In this document: one piece after another, positions 8,766 through 16,948 of the stretch | Numbering within the stretch: position 1 is the first letter of the stretch | Layout of the letters: the number at the start of each line of letters is the position of its first letter | Assembly (NCBI RefSeq): GCF_001412215.1 | Contig: NZ_LLWP01000001.1 | Span: 868,001-932,000 of the forward strand | Direction of reading: 5' to 3' | Origin: Pedobacter sp. Hv1 | GTDB taxonomy: Bacteria > Bacteroidota > Bacteroidia > Sphingobacteriales > Sphingobacteriaceae | Length of the DNA: 64,000 nt | Notes under the pieces: model-generated | The model's input: only the letters and a program-made list of their open reading frames with translations | Told to the model about the DNA's origin: nothing | Databases searched by the model: none | Position numbers and translations under genes: made by a program

Positions 8766-11567
8766 TTAAATTACTATATTAACAATCTTGCCTTTTACGA
8801 AGATCAGTTTTTTGGGTTCCTTACCTTCCAAGTAACCTTTAACTTGCTCGTTGCTTAAAACGGCTTCTCTCACTTGAGCTTCATCTAAGGTTAAGCTAAG
8901 GTTCAAGTTCATTTTCATTTTACCATTTACCGAAATAGGGTAAGCAAATTCGTCTTCTTCTAAATAAGCTGGGTTAAATGTTGGATAAGCTGTGTTAGAA
9001 AGGTCGGTATTGCCCAATAAAGCCCAAAGCTCTTCGCAAATGTGTGGTGCATATGGAGAAAGTACCACAACCAGATCTTCCAATACCTGACGGTTTTTAC
9101 ATTTCAGGTCGGTCAATTCGTTTACCGCAATCATAAAACTAGATACCGAAGTGTTGAACGAGAAACGCTCTACATCATCCTGTACTTTTTTAATGATCTT
9201 GTGTAAAGCTTTCAATTCTGCTTTGGTAGGAATGCTATCGCTTACGCTAAATACCCATTCTTCGTTATGGAACAAACGCCAAAACTTGCGCAGGAACTTG
9301 AATACCCCTTCAATACCATTGGTATTCCAAGGTTTGCTCTGCTCTAATGGGCCTAAAAACATCTCGTACATGCGCAAGGTATCTGCACCGTAGTTCTCAA
9401 TCAAAACATCTGGGTTAACCACATTGAATTTTGATTTCGACATTTTTTCTACTTCAACCCCACAAATGTATTTACCATTCTCGAGAATGAATTCGGCATT
9501 GGCAAACTCTGGCCTAAACAGTTTGAATTTTTCAATATTTAAAACCTCATTCTCTACAATGTTTACATCAACATGTAATGCAGAAGTTTTATAATCCTTT
9601 CTTAAACCATAAGATACCAAGGTATTCGTGCCTCTTCCTTCTTCATCAACCACACGATACACAAAGTTACTTCTACCTTGGATCATCCCTTGATTGATCA
9701 GTTTTTTAAACGGTTCTTCTTCGTTTACATAACCTAAATCTTTTAAGAACTTGTTCCAGAAACGGCTGTACAACAAGTGACCAGTTGCATGCTCTGAACC
9801 ACCAATATATAAGTCTACCGCTTTCCAGTATTCAATTGCTTCTTTCGATGCAAACTCACATCCATTTTGTGCATCCATGTAACGGTACCAGTACCAGCTA
9901 CTGCCTGCCCAACCTGGCATGGTAGACAATTCATATTCGTATTGTTGCTCATAACTCCAACCCGTAGCTCTGCCCAATGGTGGCTCACCACTTTCGGTTG
10001 GCAAATACTTGTCAATTTCTGGCAACATCAATGGCAATTCCTCTTCCTTAATTAGATAAGGCAAGCCATCTTTAAAATACACTGGAATAGGCTCTCCCCA
10101 ATAACGCTGGCGACCAAAAATAGCATCACGCATGCGGTAATTGGTTTTGGCCTTGCCCACCCCTTCTCTTTCTATCCAATGGTTAAGATAGGATACTGCT
10201 TCTTTGTAACCCAAATTATTTATAAAATCAGAGTTGATGTATTTTCCTTCTTTAGTTGGATCAGCTTCTACTTCGATGTCTTTTTGCGCATCTAAAATCT
10301 GGATAATCGGCAAGTTGAAATGTTTGGCGAATAACCAATCGCGTTGATCGCCACTTGGCACACCCATAACCGCTCCTGTTCCGTAACCTGCCAATACGTA
10401 ATCTGCAATCCAGATCTGTACCTTTTCTCCATTAACTGGATTGGTTACATAACTTCCTGTAAATGCACCAGAAACTGTTTTGGTATCGGCCATGCGGTCC
10501 AATTCAGATTTCTTTTTGGTTTGGGCAATGTATTGATCAATGGCTTCTTGTTGTGCTTCGGTTGTTAAAGGTTTTACCAACTCGTGCTCTGGTGCCAATA
10601 CAATAAACGACACGCCAAAAATGGTATCGATACGGGTAGTGAATACCTCAATATAGTCTAATGGAAGAGGGAAAATGGAAGAGGGAGTGTCAATTTTAAA
10701 TTTAACGCTCGCACCAACGCTTTTACCAATCCAATTGCGTTGCATCTCTTTTACCGGCTCTGGCCAATCGATGGTATTTAGGCCCTGCAACAACCGTTCG
10801 GCATAAGCAGAAATTCGCATGCTCCATTGCATCATTTTCTTTTGCTCTACAGGATAACCTCCACGCTCAGAAAAACCATCCTTCACTTCATCGTTCGCTA
10901 AAACGGTTCCCAAGGCAGGGCACCAGTTTACCGTACTTTCTTTTAAATAGGTTAAACGGTATTTTAAAAGCTCACTTTGTTTCTCTTCAGGGCTAAAAGT
11001 TGCCCAATCGCTAGGCAAAAAGCTACGTACATCCTCATCGCATACGGCTTTGATACCATCGCTACCTGCAGCATTAAACTTTTCAATCAAAGTGGTGATA
11101 TCTTCTGCCTTGTCTGTTTCTAGATTGTACCAAGAGTTAAACAGTTGCATAAAAATCCACTGTGTCCATTTATAATAGGATGGCTCGCTGGTACGCACTT
11201 CCCTACTCCAATCGAAAGAGAAACCAATCTGGTCTAACTGACGACGGTAAGTAGCAATATTAGCTTCGGTAGTAATGGCCGGGTGCTGCCCAGTTTGGAT
11301 GGCATACTGCTCTGCTGGTAAACCAAAAGAATCGTAACCCATAGGGTGCAGCACATTAAAGCCTTTTAGTCTTTTATATCTAGAAAAAATATCTGATGCA
11401 ATGTAACCTAGTGGGTGCCCCACATGTAAACCAGCCCCAGATGGGTATGGAAACATATCCAACACATAATATTTAGGCTTGCTCGAATTGGTATCAGCTT
11501 TGAAAGTCTGATTTGCTGCCCAATACTTTTGCCACTTTTGTTCTATCTCTTTAAATTGATAATCCAT
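8766..11567 (-). CDS. leuS: Leucyl-tRNA synthetase
   Basis: 933 aa, cytoplasmic, charges tRNA-Leu with leucine. The class I HIGH-type motif appears as HVGH near residue 50 after FPYPSGAGL. The editing (CP1) domain follows, with a T-rich phrase and GYGTGAVMGVP. The KMSKS motif is intact near residue 690, and the anticodon-binding and C-terminal domains close the protein. It is slightly longer than many homologues, partly because of a short low-complexity insert encoded at 10661-10685 just before the EVFTTRID motif. It is transcribed alone, divergently from the PAS kinase gene. The assignment is secure. Confidence 0.98.
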   Translation of the reverse strand: MDYQFKEIEQKWQKYWAANQTFKADTNSSKPKYYVLDMFPYPSGAGLHVGHPLGYIASDIFSRYKRLKGFNVLHPMGYDSFGLPAEQYAIQTGQHPAITTEANIATYRRQLDQIGFSFDWSREVRTSEPSYYKWTQWIFMQLFNSWYNLETDKAEDITTLIEKFNAAGSDGIKAVCDEDVRSFLPSDWATFSPEEKQSELLKYRLTYLKESTVNWCPALGTVLANDEVKDGFSERGGYPVEQKKMMQWSMRISAYAERLLQGLNTIDWPEPVKEMQRNWIGKSVGASVKFKIDTPSSIFPLPLDYIEVFTTRIDTIFGVSFIVLAPEHELVKPLTTEAQQEAIDQYIAQTKKKSELDRMADTKTVSGAFTGSYVTNPVNGEKVQIWIADYVLAGYGTGAVMGVPSGDQRDWLFAKHFNLPIIQILDAQKDIEVEADPTKEGKYINSDFINNLGYKEAVSYLNHWIEREGVGKAKTNYRMRDAIFGRQRYWGEPIPVYFKDGLPYLIKEEELPLMLPEIDKYLPTESGEPPLGRATGWSYEQQYEYELSTMPGWAGSSWYWYRYMDAQNGCEFASKEAIEYWKAVDLYIGGSEHATGHLLYSRFWNKFLKDLGYVNEEEPFKKLINQGMIQGRSNFVYRVVDEEGRGTNTLVSYGLRKDYKTSALHVDVNIVENEVLNIEKFKLFRPEFANAEFILENGKYICGVEVEKMSKSKFNVVNPDVLIENYGADTLRMYEMFLGPLEQSKPWNTNGIEGVFKFLRKFWRLFHNEEWVFSVSDSIPTKAELKALHKIIKKVQDDVERFSFNTSVSSFMIAVNELTDLKCKNRQVLEDLVVVLSPYAPHICEELWALLGNTDLSNTAYPTFNPAYLEEDEFAYPISVNGKMKMNLNLSLTLDEAQVREAVLSNEQVKGYLEGKEPKKLIFVKGKIVNIVI
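10661..10685. repeat. Micro-repeat insertion inside leuS
   Basis: The 11-mer ATGGAAGAGGG occurs twice, at 10661-10671 and 10675-10685 (14-bp period). On the coding strand it adds a Pro/Ser/Leu-rich segment (TPSSIFPLPLDY) ahead of the conserved EVFTTR motif at the start of the editing domain. The frame is kept. Confidence 0.6.
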
Positions 11568-11824
11568 TAATCTGCTCTTTCTTAAATAGTTTGCGAAAAT
11601 AAGGAAATTAAGCTTGTGATTAAAGTTAAATGATTGCTTTAGTTGAAGAATTTTGTTTGAACAAAATACCAGATCAAGGGAGATTAAAATTACATTCCAA
11701 TTTTAAATTTTCTTATCCTGTTGCTTAAAAAACCATTATATTCGTTCAGAATTAAAACAATAGCGTATTTAAATGATTATCCCCTTAATAACATTTTAAA
11801 GGCTCTATTCTACATTGAATATTG
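11568..11824. promoter_or_regulatory. Divergent intergenic region between leuS and the PAS kinase
   Basis: 257 bp, AT-rich, between two divergent genes, so it must hold both promoters. I found no clear hairpin, riboswitch or T-box-like structure for leuS and no exact TAnnTTTG box that I would place with confidence. Confidence 0.3.
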
Positions 11825-12919
11825 ATGAAGGAAGATCACTTAAATAAAACCTACAAACTAGAACCTTTTTTTGAACTTTCGCCAGACCTACTGATTATAG
11901 CAGGGTATGATGGTTATTTTAGAAAGATCAATCCTGCAGTAAGTAACTTATTGGGCTATAGCGAAGCAGAACTGTTTGCCAGGCCTATCAAAGATTTCAT
12001 CTATCCAGAAGATAAGGACATTACCGCTAAAAGAAGGGCTAACCTCACCAAGAACAATCCGCTCTTAAATTTTGAAAACCGTTATGTAACCAAAAGTGGA
12101 GAGGTTGTATGGCTATCCTGGACCTCCATCCCTTTGGATAGTGAACAGCTGGTATATGCCATCGCTAAAAACATTACCCATAAAAAGATGTTGGAAGAAC
12201 AACGCAACCTGTTGTTGACCAACTTAACCCAAGTAAATAAGGACCTTAAACAATTTACCTATATTACTGCACACGATTTGAGGGCACCAGTAAACAACTT
12301 GCTTTCTATTTTTAGTTTGTTAGACCCCACCAAGATACAAGACAAACAGACCAGTGGTTTTATTGAAAAATTGAAATCGGCCACCAGAAGCTTGAAGGAA
12401 ACCTTAAACAATTATGTAGATATCTTAATTCAAAACGACAGGTTAAACCTGCCAATTGAGGAACTCCGTTTTGATGACACTTTAAAAGCTGTACAACAGA
12501 GTATTGGAGCACTGATATCGAGTTCGAGGGTAACTTTTGCCACTAATTTTTCGGCTGTAGAGAGCATTCCTTTCAACAAGTCGTATCTAGAAAGCATCTT
12601 TTTGAACCTCATTACCAATTCTATCAAATATGCTAAACCAGACCAATTACCAGCTATTACCATCTCTACCAGAAAAGAAGAAGGTATTTGCCAGCTCATC
12701 TTTTCAGATAATGGGCTTGGTTTAGATGTAGAACAATTTAAGGATAAGGTTTTCGGGCTCCACCAAAAATTTCATCAAGAAACAGACAGCAAAGGAATTG
12801 GTCTTTACCTCATCTATAATCACATTACCAATTTAGGTGGTAAAATAGAAATCGTGAGTAAAGTGAATGAAGGGGCAACTTTTATCATAACCTTTAAAGG
12901 ACAAGAATATGATATATAA
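11825..12919 (+). CDS. PAS-domain sensor histidine kinase
   Basis: 364 aa without transmembrane segments, so probably a soluble cytoplasmic sensor. A PAS domain covers about 12-125 (NPAVSNLLGYSEAEL; WLSWTSIPL). The dimerisation and phosphoacceptor region has His150 in TYITAHDLRAPVN. A HATPase_c domain covers about 245-360: N-box LNLITNSIKYA, G1 box FSDNGLGLD and G2 box GIGLYLIYNHI. The frame is open to a TTG at 11822, but the ATG at 11825 is the natural start. No response regulator is adjacent. A 119-bp repeat array lies directly downstream. Family assignment is firm; the signal and partner are unknown. Confidence 0.92.
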   Translation: MKEDHLNKTYKLEPFFELSPDLLIIAGYDGYFRKINPAVSNLLGYSEAELFARPIKDFIYPEDKDITAKRRANLTKNNPLLNFENRYVTKSGEVVWLSWTSIPLDSEQLVYAIAKNITHKKMLEEQRNLLLTNLTQVNKDLKQFTYITAHDLRAPVNNLLSIFSLLDPTKIQDKQTSGFIEKLKSATRSLKETLNNYVDILIQNDRLNLPIEELRFDDTLKAVQQSIGALISSSRVTFATNFSAVESIPFNKSYLESIFLNLITNSIKYAKPDQLPAITISTRKEEGICQLIFSDNGLGLDVEQFKDKVFGLHQKFHQETDSKGIGLYLIYNHITNLGGKIEIVSKVNEGATFIITFKGQEYDI

Positions 12920-12928
12920 TCACCAACC

Positions 12929-13192
12929 CAACCTATGTGAACTATGTGTGAGGGTTAAATTGCTAAATTGTTAGAATTGTTTAATCGCTAAACTGTTGGA
13001 ATTGGTTGGTTGTTTAAATTGAAAATCAAAGCAACCTATCAATCTATGTGAACTATGTACCTATGTGGTGAAGGTTAAATTGCTAAATTGTTAGAATTGT
13101 CAATCGCTAAACTGTTGGAATTGGTTGGTTGTTTAAATTGAAAATCAAAGCAACCAATCAATCTATGCGAACTATGAGCCTATGTGGTGAAC
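12929..13192. repeat. Tandem repeat block, unit about 119 bp, 2.3 copies
   Basis: Copy 1 spans 12929-13031 (slightly shortened at its start), copy 2 spans 13032-13150, and a partial copy 3 spans 13151-13192. Copies 1 and 2 are nearly identical over 'GGTTAAATTGCTAAATTG' through 'GAAAATCAAAG'. Inside each unit there is a further imperfect internal repetition (GCTAAATTGTTAGAATTG then GCTAAACTGTTGGAATTG). No frame is open through it, so it is non-coding. It fills most of the gap between the PAS kinase and ftsX. Confidence 0.9.
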
Positions 13193-13407
13193 AAAATCGG
13201 CGCATCAATAAATTAATTTAGATTAACCAAACATGAGCTTAGCCCAAAATGTTAAATATCGTTAAATATGGGGTTCAAAAAGCTACATATTAATTAGCTA
13301 TTGTTAAATTAGCATGGTTCATATTTTGCTTTCTACAAACAAAAGCCATTTTTAAATATACATTTTACTTATCTTTCTTTATTTTCGCAAAACAAAAACA
13401 TAAATAC
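13193..13407. promoter_or_regulatory. Leader region of ftsX
   Basis: AT-rich stretch after the repeats. It should hold the promoter for the ftsX-DUF3098-uppP set. A near-match to the Bacteroidetes -7 box (TATCTTTC) lies about 35 bp before the ftsX ATG. No other structure was seen. Confidence 0.3.
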
Positions 13408-14286
13408 ATGGAAGAATTCGAAGTAAGCGAGGCAGCTAAGAAAACCAAAACCATTTATATTTCTACCATCTTTAGCATTGCCTTGGTATTGTTAATGTTG
13501 GGTATGTTGGGTTTAATTTTAGTTCACGCTAAAAATCTATCTAATTATGTTAAGGAAAATATTGTGCTCAATATTATTGTAGACGAGGGTGCTAAAGAAA
13601 CCGATATTATAGCCTTTCAGAAAGAATTAAATGGCAATCCGGCTATTAAACAAACGGAATATGTAAATAAAGAAGTTGCACAACATAACTTAACCAAAGA
13701 TCTGGGCGAAGATTTTGTAAACTTTTTAGGTTACAATCCATTACTTTCCACCGTTGATGTGTATATGAAAGCTGATTATGCCAATAACCAGAATATCGAC
13801 GCATTGAAAAAGAACATCGAAAAAAATCCTATTGTTAAAGAAGTAGTTTACCAAAGTTCTTTAATTGATATGGTGAACAAAAATATCAACACCATTGGTT
13901 TAATTGTACTGGGATTTGCCATTATTTTATTGGTAATTGCTGTGGCATTGATCAACAATACCATTCGCTTGGCCATTTTCTCGCAACGCTTTTTAATTAA
14001 GAGCATGCAGTTGGTTGGCGCTACCAAGAACTTTATCAGAAAGCCTTTCATTTTAGTGGCTGCTTTGCATGGTTTAATTGCATCGTTTATTGCCATCATC
14101 ATTTTATTGGGACTTTTGTATTATGCACAAAAAGAAATTCCTGAGATTTTAATTCTTAGAAACTATACCGAATTTGGTTTTGTACTCATTGGCATGGTTG
14201 CCGTTGGCATATTCATTACCTCAATGAGTACCTTATTTGCGGTAAGCAGATATTTACGTTTAAAAATTTACGATCTTTATAGATAA
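13408..14286 (+). CDS. ftsX: Cell division protein FtsX-like permease
   Basis: 292 aa, inner membrane. Topology matches FtsX: one TM at about 18-42, an extracytoplasmic domain at about 50-160, then three TMs (about 165-190, 212-238, 258-280) with the FtsX core (IRLAIFSQRFLIKSMQLVGAT). With the ATPase FtsE, FtsX forms an ABC-type complex that activates peptidoglycan hydrolases at the septum. No ftsE is adjacent, which is usual in Bacteroidetes. The stop codon overlaps the next start by one base (TAATG), implying translational coupling with the DUF3098 protein. Confidence 0.93.
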   Translation: MEEFEVSEAAKKTKTIYISTIFSIALVLLMLGMLGLILVHAKNLSNYVKENIVLNIIVDEGAKETDIIAFQKELNGNPAIKQTEYVNKEVAQHNLTKDLGEDFVNFLGYNPLLSTVDVYMKADYANNQNIDALKKNIEKNPIVKEVVYQSSLIDMVNKNINTIGLIVLGFAIILLVIAVALINNTIRLAIFSQRFLIKSMQLVGATKNFIRKPFILVAALHGLIASFIAIIILLGLLYYAQKEIPEILILRNYTEFGFVLIGMVAVGIFITSMSTLFAVSRYLRLKIYDLYR

Positions 14287-14513
14287 TGGCACAAAAACAA
14301 GCAGCTCCTGTAAAACAGGAAGAAAAAACAGAACTGGTTTTTACCAAAAAAAATTATCAATTGTTATTAATCAGCATCGCAATTGTTGTAATTGGCTTTA
14401 TCTTAATGATAGGCACAACTGGCGACATCTATGATGTAAGAAGAACCTTAATTGCCCCAATGGTGGTGTTGTTTGGCTTTGCTTTTGGCATTTACGCCGT
14501 ACTCAAAAAATAA
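14286..14513 (+). CDS. DUF3098 small membrane protein
   Basis: 75 aa with two hydrophobic segments (about 27-45 and 55-73). The polar N-terminus is followed by FTKKNYQLLLISIAIV and a GTTGDIYDVRRTLIAP loop, which fits the DUF3098 family found between ftsX and uppP in many Bacteroidetes. It overlaps the ftsX stop by one base and ends 6 bp before uppP. Function is unknown; the conserved position suggests a role near cell division or envelope synthesis. Confidence 0.85.
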   Translation: MAQKQAAPVKQEEKTELVFTKKNYQLLLISIAIVVIGFILMIGTTGDIYDVRRTLIAPMVVLFGFAFGIYAVLKK

Positions 14514-14519
14514 GGTTAC

Positions 14520-15314
14520 ATGAGTTTTTTACAAGCCTTAATCCTTGCAATTATCGAAGGATTAACCGAGTTTCTACCTGTTTCGTCAACGGGCCACATG
14601 ATTATTGGCTCTTCGATAATGGGCATTGCTTCAGATCCTTTTGTAAAATTATTTACCATTTGTATCCAACTGGGTGCCATCCTATCTGTAGTAGTGCTGT
14701 ATTTTAAAAGATTCTTTAAAAGCATCAATTTCTACATCAAACTTTTTATTGCCTTTATTCCAGCAGCTATTTTTGGCTTTTTGTTAAGCGATAAGATAGA
14801 CGAGATGTTAGAAAGCCCACTTACGGTTGGTGTTTCTTTAGTGGTTGGAGGTGTTATTTTATTATTTGTAGACAAGTGGTTTAACCAACCTACCATTAAT
14901 GAGGAAGAAGAAATAAATTACCTCACCGCTTTAAAAATTGGTTTCTTCCAATGTTTAGCCATGATACCTGGGGTTTCTCGTTCTGGCGCTAGCATTGTAG
15001 GCGGAATGAGCCAAAAAATGAGTAGAAAGGTAGCTGCAGAGTTTTCTTTCTTTTTGGCAGTACCAACCATGTTTGCGGCCACTGGCAAAAAACTATTAGA
15101 TTTTTATAAAGAAGGTCATAGCATTACCACAGACCAAATGCAGATTCTAGCTTTTGGCAATGTGGTGGCATTTATCATTGCCTTATTGGCCATTAAAAGT
15201 TTTATTGGTTATTTAAACAAAAACGGTTTTAAAATTTTTGGCTGGTATAGAATTGTAGTGGGTGCAATTATTATTGCATTGATTTTATCTGGACACGAGC
15301 TGTCTATCATTTAA
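14520..15314 (+). CDS. uppP: Undecaprenyl-diphosphate phosphatase
   Basis: 264 aa, polytopic inner membrane enzyme of the BacA/UppP family. It removes one phosphate from undecaprenyl diphosphate so the lipid carrier can be reused in cell-wall synthesis; overexpression is known to give bacitracin resistance. Both signature motifs are intact: [14 protein letters not shown] (residues 14-27) and PGVSRSGAS (about 156-164). About seven hydrophobic segments follow the expected topology. It begins 6 bp after DUF3098, in one apparent operon with ftsX. Secure assignment. Confidence 0.96.
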   Translation: MSFLQALILAIIEGLTEFLPVSSTGHMIIGSSIMGIASDPFVKLFTICIQLGAILSVVVLYFKRFFKSINFYIKLFIAFIPAAIFGFLLSDKIDEMLESPLTVGVSLVVGGVILLFVDKWFNQPTINEEEEINYLTALKIGFFQCLAMIPGVSRSGASIVGGMSQKMSRKVAAEFSFFLAVPTMFAATGKKLLDFYKEGHSITTDQMQILAFGNVVAFIIALLAIKSFIGYLNKNGFKIFGWYRIVVGAIIIALILSGHELSII

Positions 15315-15319
15315 ACCCG

Positions 15320-15327
15320 TACCTTTG
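15320..15327 (+). promoter_or_regulatory. Putative -7 box of truB
   Basis: TACCTTTG matches the Bacteroidetes -7 consensus TAnnTTTG and lies 20 bp before the TTG start of truB. It suggests that truB can be transcribed apart from uppP. No good -33 element is evident, so this is a motif match only. Confidence 0.4.
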
Positions 15328-15347
15328 CATAAATTTAATTTAAGCTT

Positions 15348-16067
15348 TTGGATAACGAAAACCCACAATTCCCTGATTTTAACTTTGCCCAAGGCGAGCT
15401 GCTCCTCATCAACAAACCCTATAAATGGACCTCTTTTGATGTAGTTGGAAAGATCAGAAATTCACTCAAACCATTGAAACTAAAGGTTGGCCATGCCGGA
15501 ACTTTAGATCCTTTGGCTACTGGCCTATTGATTATCTGTACAGGCAAACTAACCAAACAAATCGACACTTTTCAGGCAGAAGAAAAAGAGTATACTGGCA
15601 CTATGATTTTGGGAGCCACTACTCCATCTTTTGACATGGAAACTGCCATTGACCAAGAATTTGCGATTGATGACATTACCGAAGATGCAGTTTATGCAGC
15701 AACAACCCCATTTAAAGGAGACATTGCACAATACCCACCAGCACATTCTGCTGTAAAAGTAAATGGCGAAAGGCTATATGTAAAGGCCCGTTTAGGAGAA
15801 GAAGTGGAGCTCCGTCAGCGCTTTGTAACGGTAAATGAATTCGAGATCACCAGAGTTGCCCTACCAGAAATAGATTTTAGGATTGTTTGTAGTAAAGGTA
15901 CTTATATCCGTTCGCTGGTTTCAGATTTTGGCAAGCAACTCAACAACGGTGCATACCTCTCTAAACTTACCAGAACTAGAAGTGGTAATTTTTTACTTGC
16001 CAATGCATTTGAAGTAGCTGATTTGGTTCAGTATCTTCGCAATAAGAAAGAGGAAACTAACGGATAA
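15348..16067 (+). CDS. truB: tRNA pseudouridine(55) synthase
   Basis: 239 aa. Makes pseudouridine at position 55 in the T-loop of tRNAs. The catalytic aspartate is D54 in GHAGTLDPLATG, preceded by the N-terminal NKPYKWTSFDVV motif, and KGTYIRSL lies later. The start is a TTG: an in-frame stop lies 12 bp upstream, and the next ATG is well inside the conserved core, so TTG is the only reasonable start. It is followed 7 bp later by yitT. Secure assignment. Confidence 0.96.
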   Translation: MDNENPQFPDFNFAQGELLLINKPYKWTSFDVVGKIRNSLKPLKLKVGHAGTLDPLATGLLIICTGKLTKQIDTFQAEEKEYTGTMILGATTPSFDMETAIDQEFAIDDITEDAVYAATTPFKGDIAQYPPAHSAVKVNGERLYVKARLGEEVELRQRFVTVNEFEITRVALPEIDFRIVCSKGTYIRSLVSDFGKQLNNGAYLSKLTRTRSGNFLLANAFEVADLVQYLRNKKEETNG

Positions 16068-16074
16068 GGGTTTT

Positions 16075-16938
16075 ATGCAGCGCAAAGCACAAACACAAAA
16101 TTTGCAAAGATTAAAAGAAGTAGCATTGATTGTATGCGGGGTGATTTCTGCCTGCTTTGGTCTTAAAAGTTTTTTAATTCCCAATCATTTTATAGATGGC
16201 GGTGTAACTGGTATTTCACTACTGATCAGCACCTTAACCAAGTGGAATTTATCTTACCTGATCGTGGTGATTAATATCCCATTCGTTATTTTAGGTTACA
16301 GGCAAATTGGCAAAGGTTTTGCCATTAAAACATCCATCGCTATTATAGCCCTTTCTCTAGCTTTGGTCTTTATTCCATTTGTACCCATTACGCATGAAAA
16401 GTTATTGATCGCCTTTTTTGGTGGTTTCTTTTTGGGTGGTGGTATAGGTTTGGCCATGCGTGGTGGTTGTGTAATTGATGGCACTGAAGTTCTGGCCCTT
16501 TATATCAGTAGAAGAAGCCAATTAACGGTGGGCAATATCATCTTGATCTTAAACATCATTATCTTTGCCTTTGCCGCCTATTTTATCAATATCGACACCG
16601 CTTTATATGCCATTTTAACTTATTTATCGGCATCTAATACCATCGATTTTATTGTAAATGGATTGGAAGCTTATACAGGTGTAACCATTATTTCTGATAA
16701 AAATGAGGAGATCAAACATTTCATTATCTCTGACATGAAAAGAGGAGTTACCATTTATAAGGGCGAGGGTGGCTATTTAGAGAAAAAAGACATAGACATT
16801 ATTTATACCGTTGTAACCAAGCTCGAAATGAGCAAACTACAAACAGAAGTGAGGCGCATAGACCCTGATGCTTTTGTAGTACAACAACAAATTGCAGATA
16901 TCAAAGGCGGAGTTGTTAAACGCCAAGCTTTCCATTAA
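16075..16938 (+). CDS. YitT-family membrane protein
   Basis: 287 aa. About five TMs at residues 18-185 (GVISACFGLKSFLIPNHFIDGG; FFGGFFLGGGIGLAMRGG) match the DUF161/YitT core. A soluble C-terminal domain of DUF2179 type (about 205-280; KRGVTIYKGEGGY) follows. Function of the family is unsettled; proposals include transport. It lies between truB and ribF with short gaps (7 and 10 bp), so all three are likely co-transcribed. Family call is good. Confidence 0.88.
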   Translation: MQRKAQTQNLQRLKEVALIVCGVISACFGLKSFLIPNHFIDGGVTGISLLISTLTKWNLSYLIVVINIPFVILGYRQIGKGFAIKTSIAIIALSLALVFIPFVPITHEKLLIAFFGGFFLGGGIGLAMRGGCVIDGTEVLALYISRRSQLTVGNIILILNIIIFAFAAYFINIDTALYAILTYLSASNTIDFIVNGLEAYTGVTIISDKNEEIKHFIISDMKRGVTIYKGEGGYLEKKDIDIIYTVVTKLEMSKLQTEVRRIDPDAFVVQQQIADIKGGVVKRQAFH

Positions 16939-16948
16939 TACGATTACT

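Noticed and set aside
9815..10015. Minus- and plus-strand frames inside leuS
   Set aside because: They are shadows of a secure leuS frame with no independent motif.
12929..13192. CRISPR array
   Set aside because: The unit is about 119 bp and nearly fully repeated, with no short repeat plus unique spacer pattern, and no cas genes are seen.
16892..16948. Upstream ATG start for ribF
   Set aside because: It would overlap yitT by 47 bp and add residues not seen in the family; TTG at 16949 fits better.
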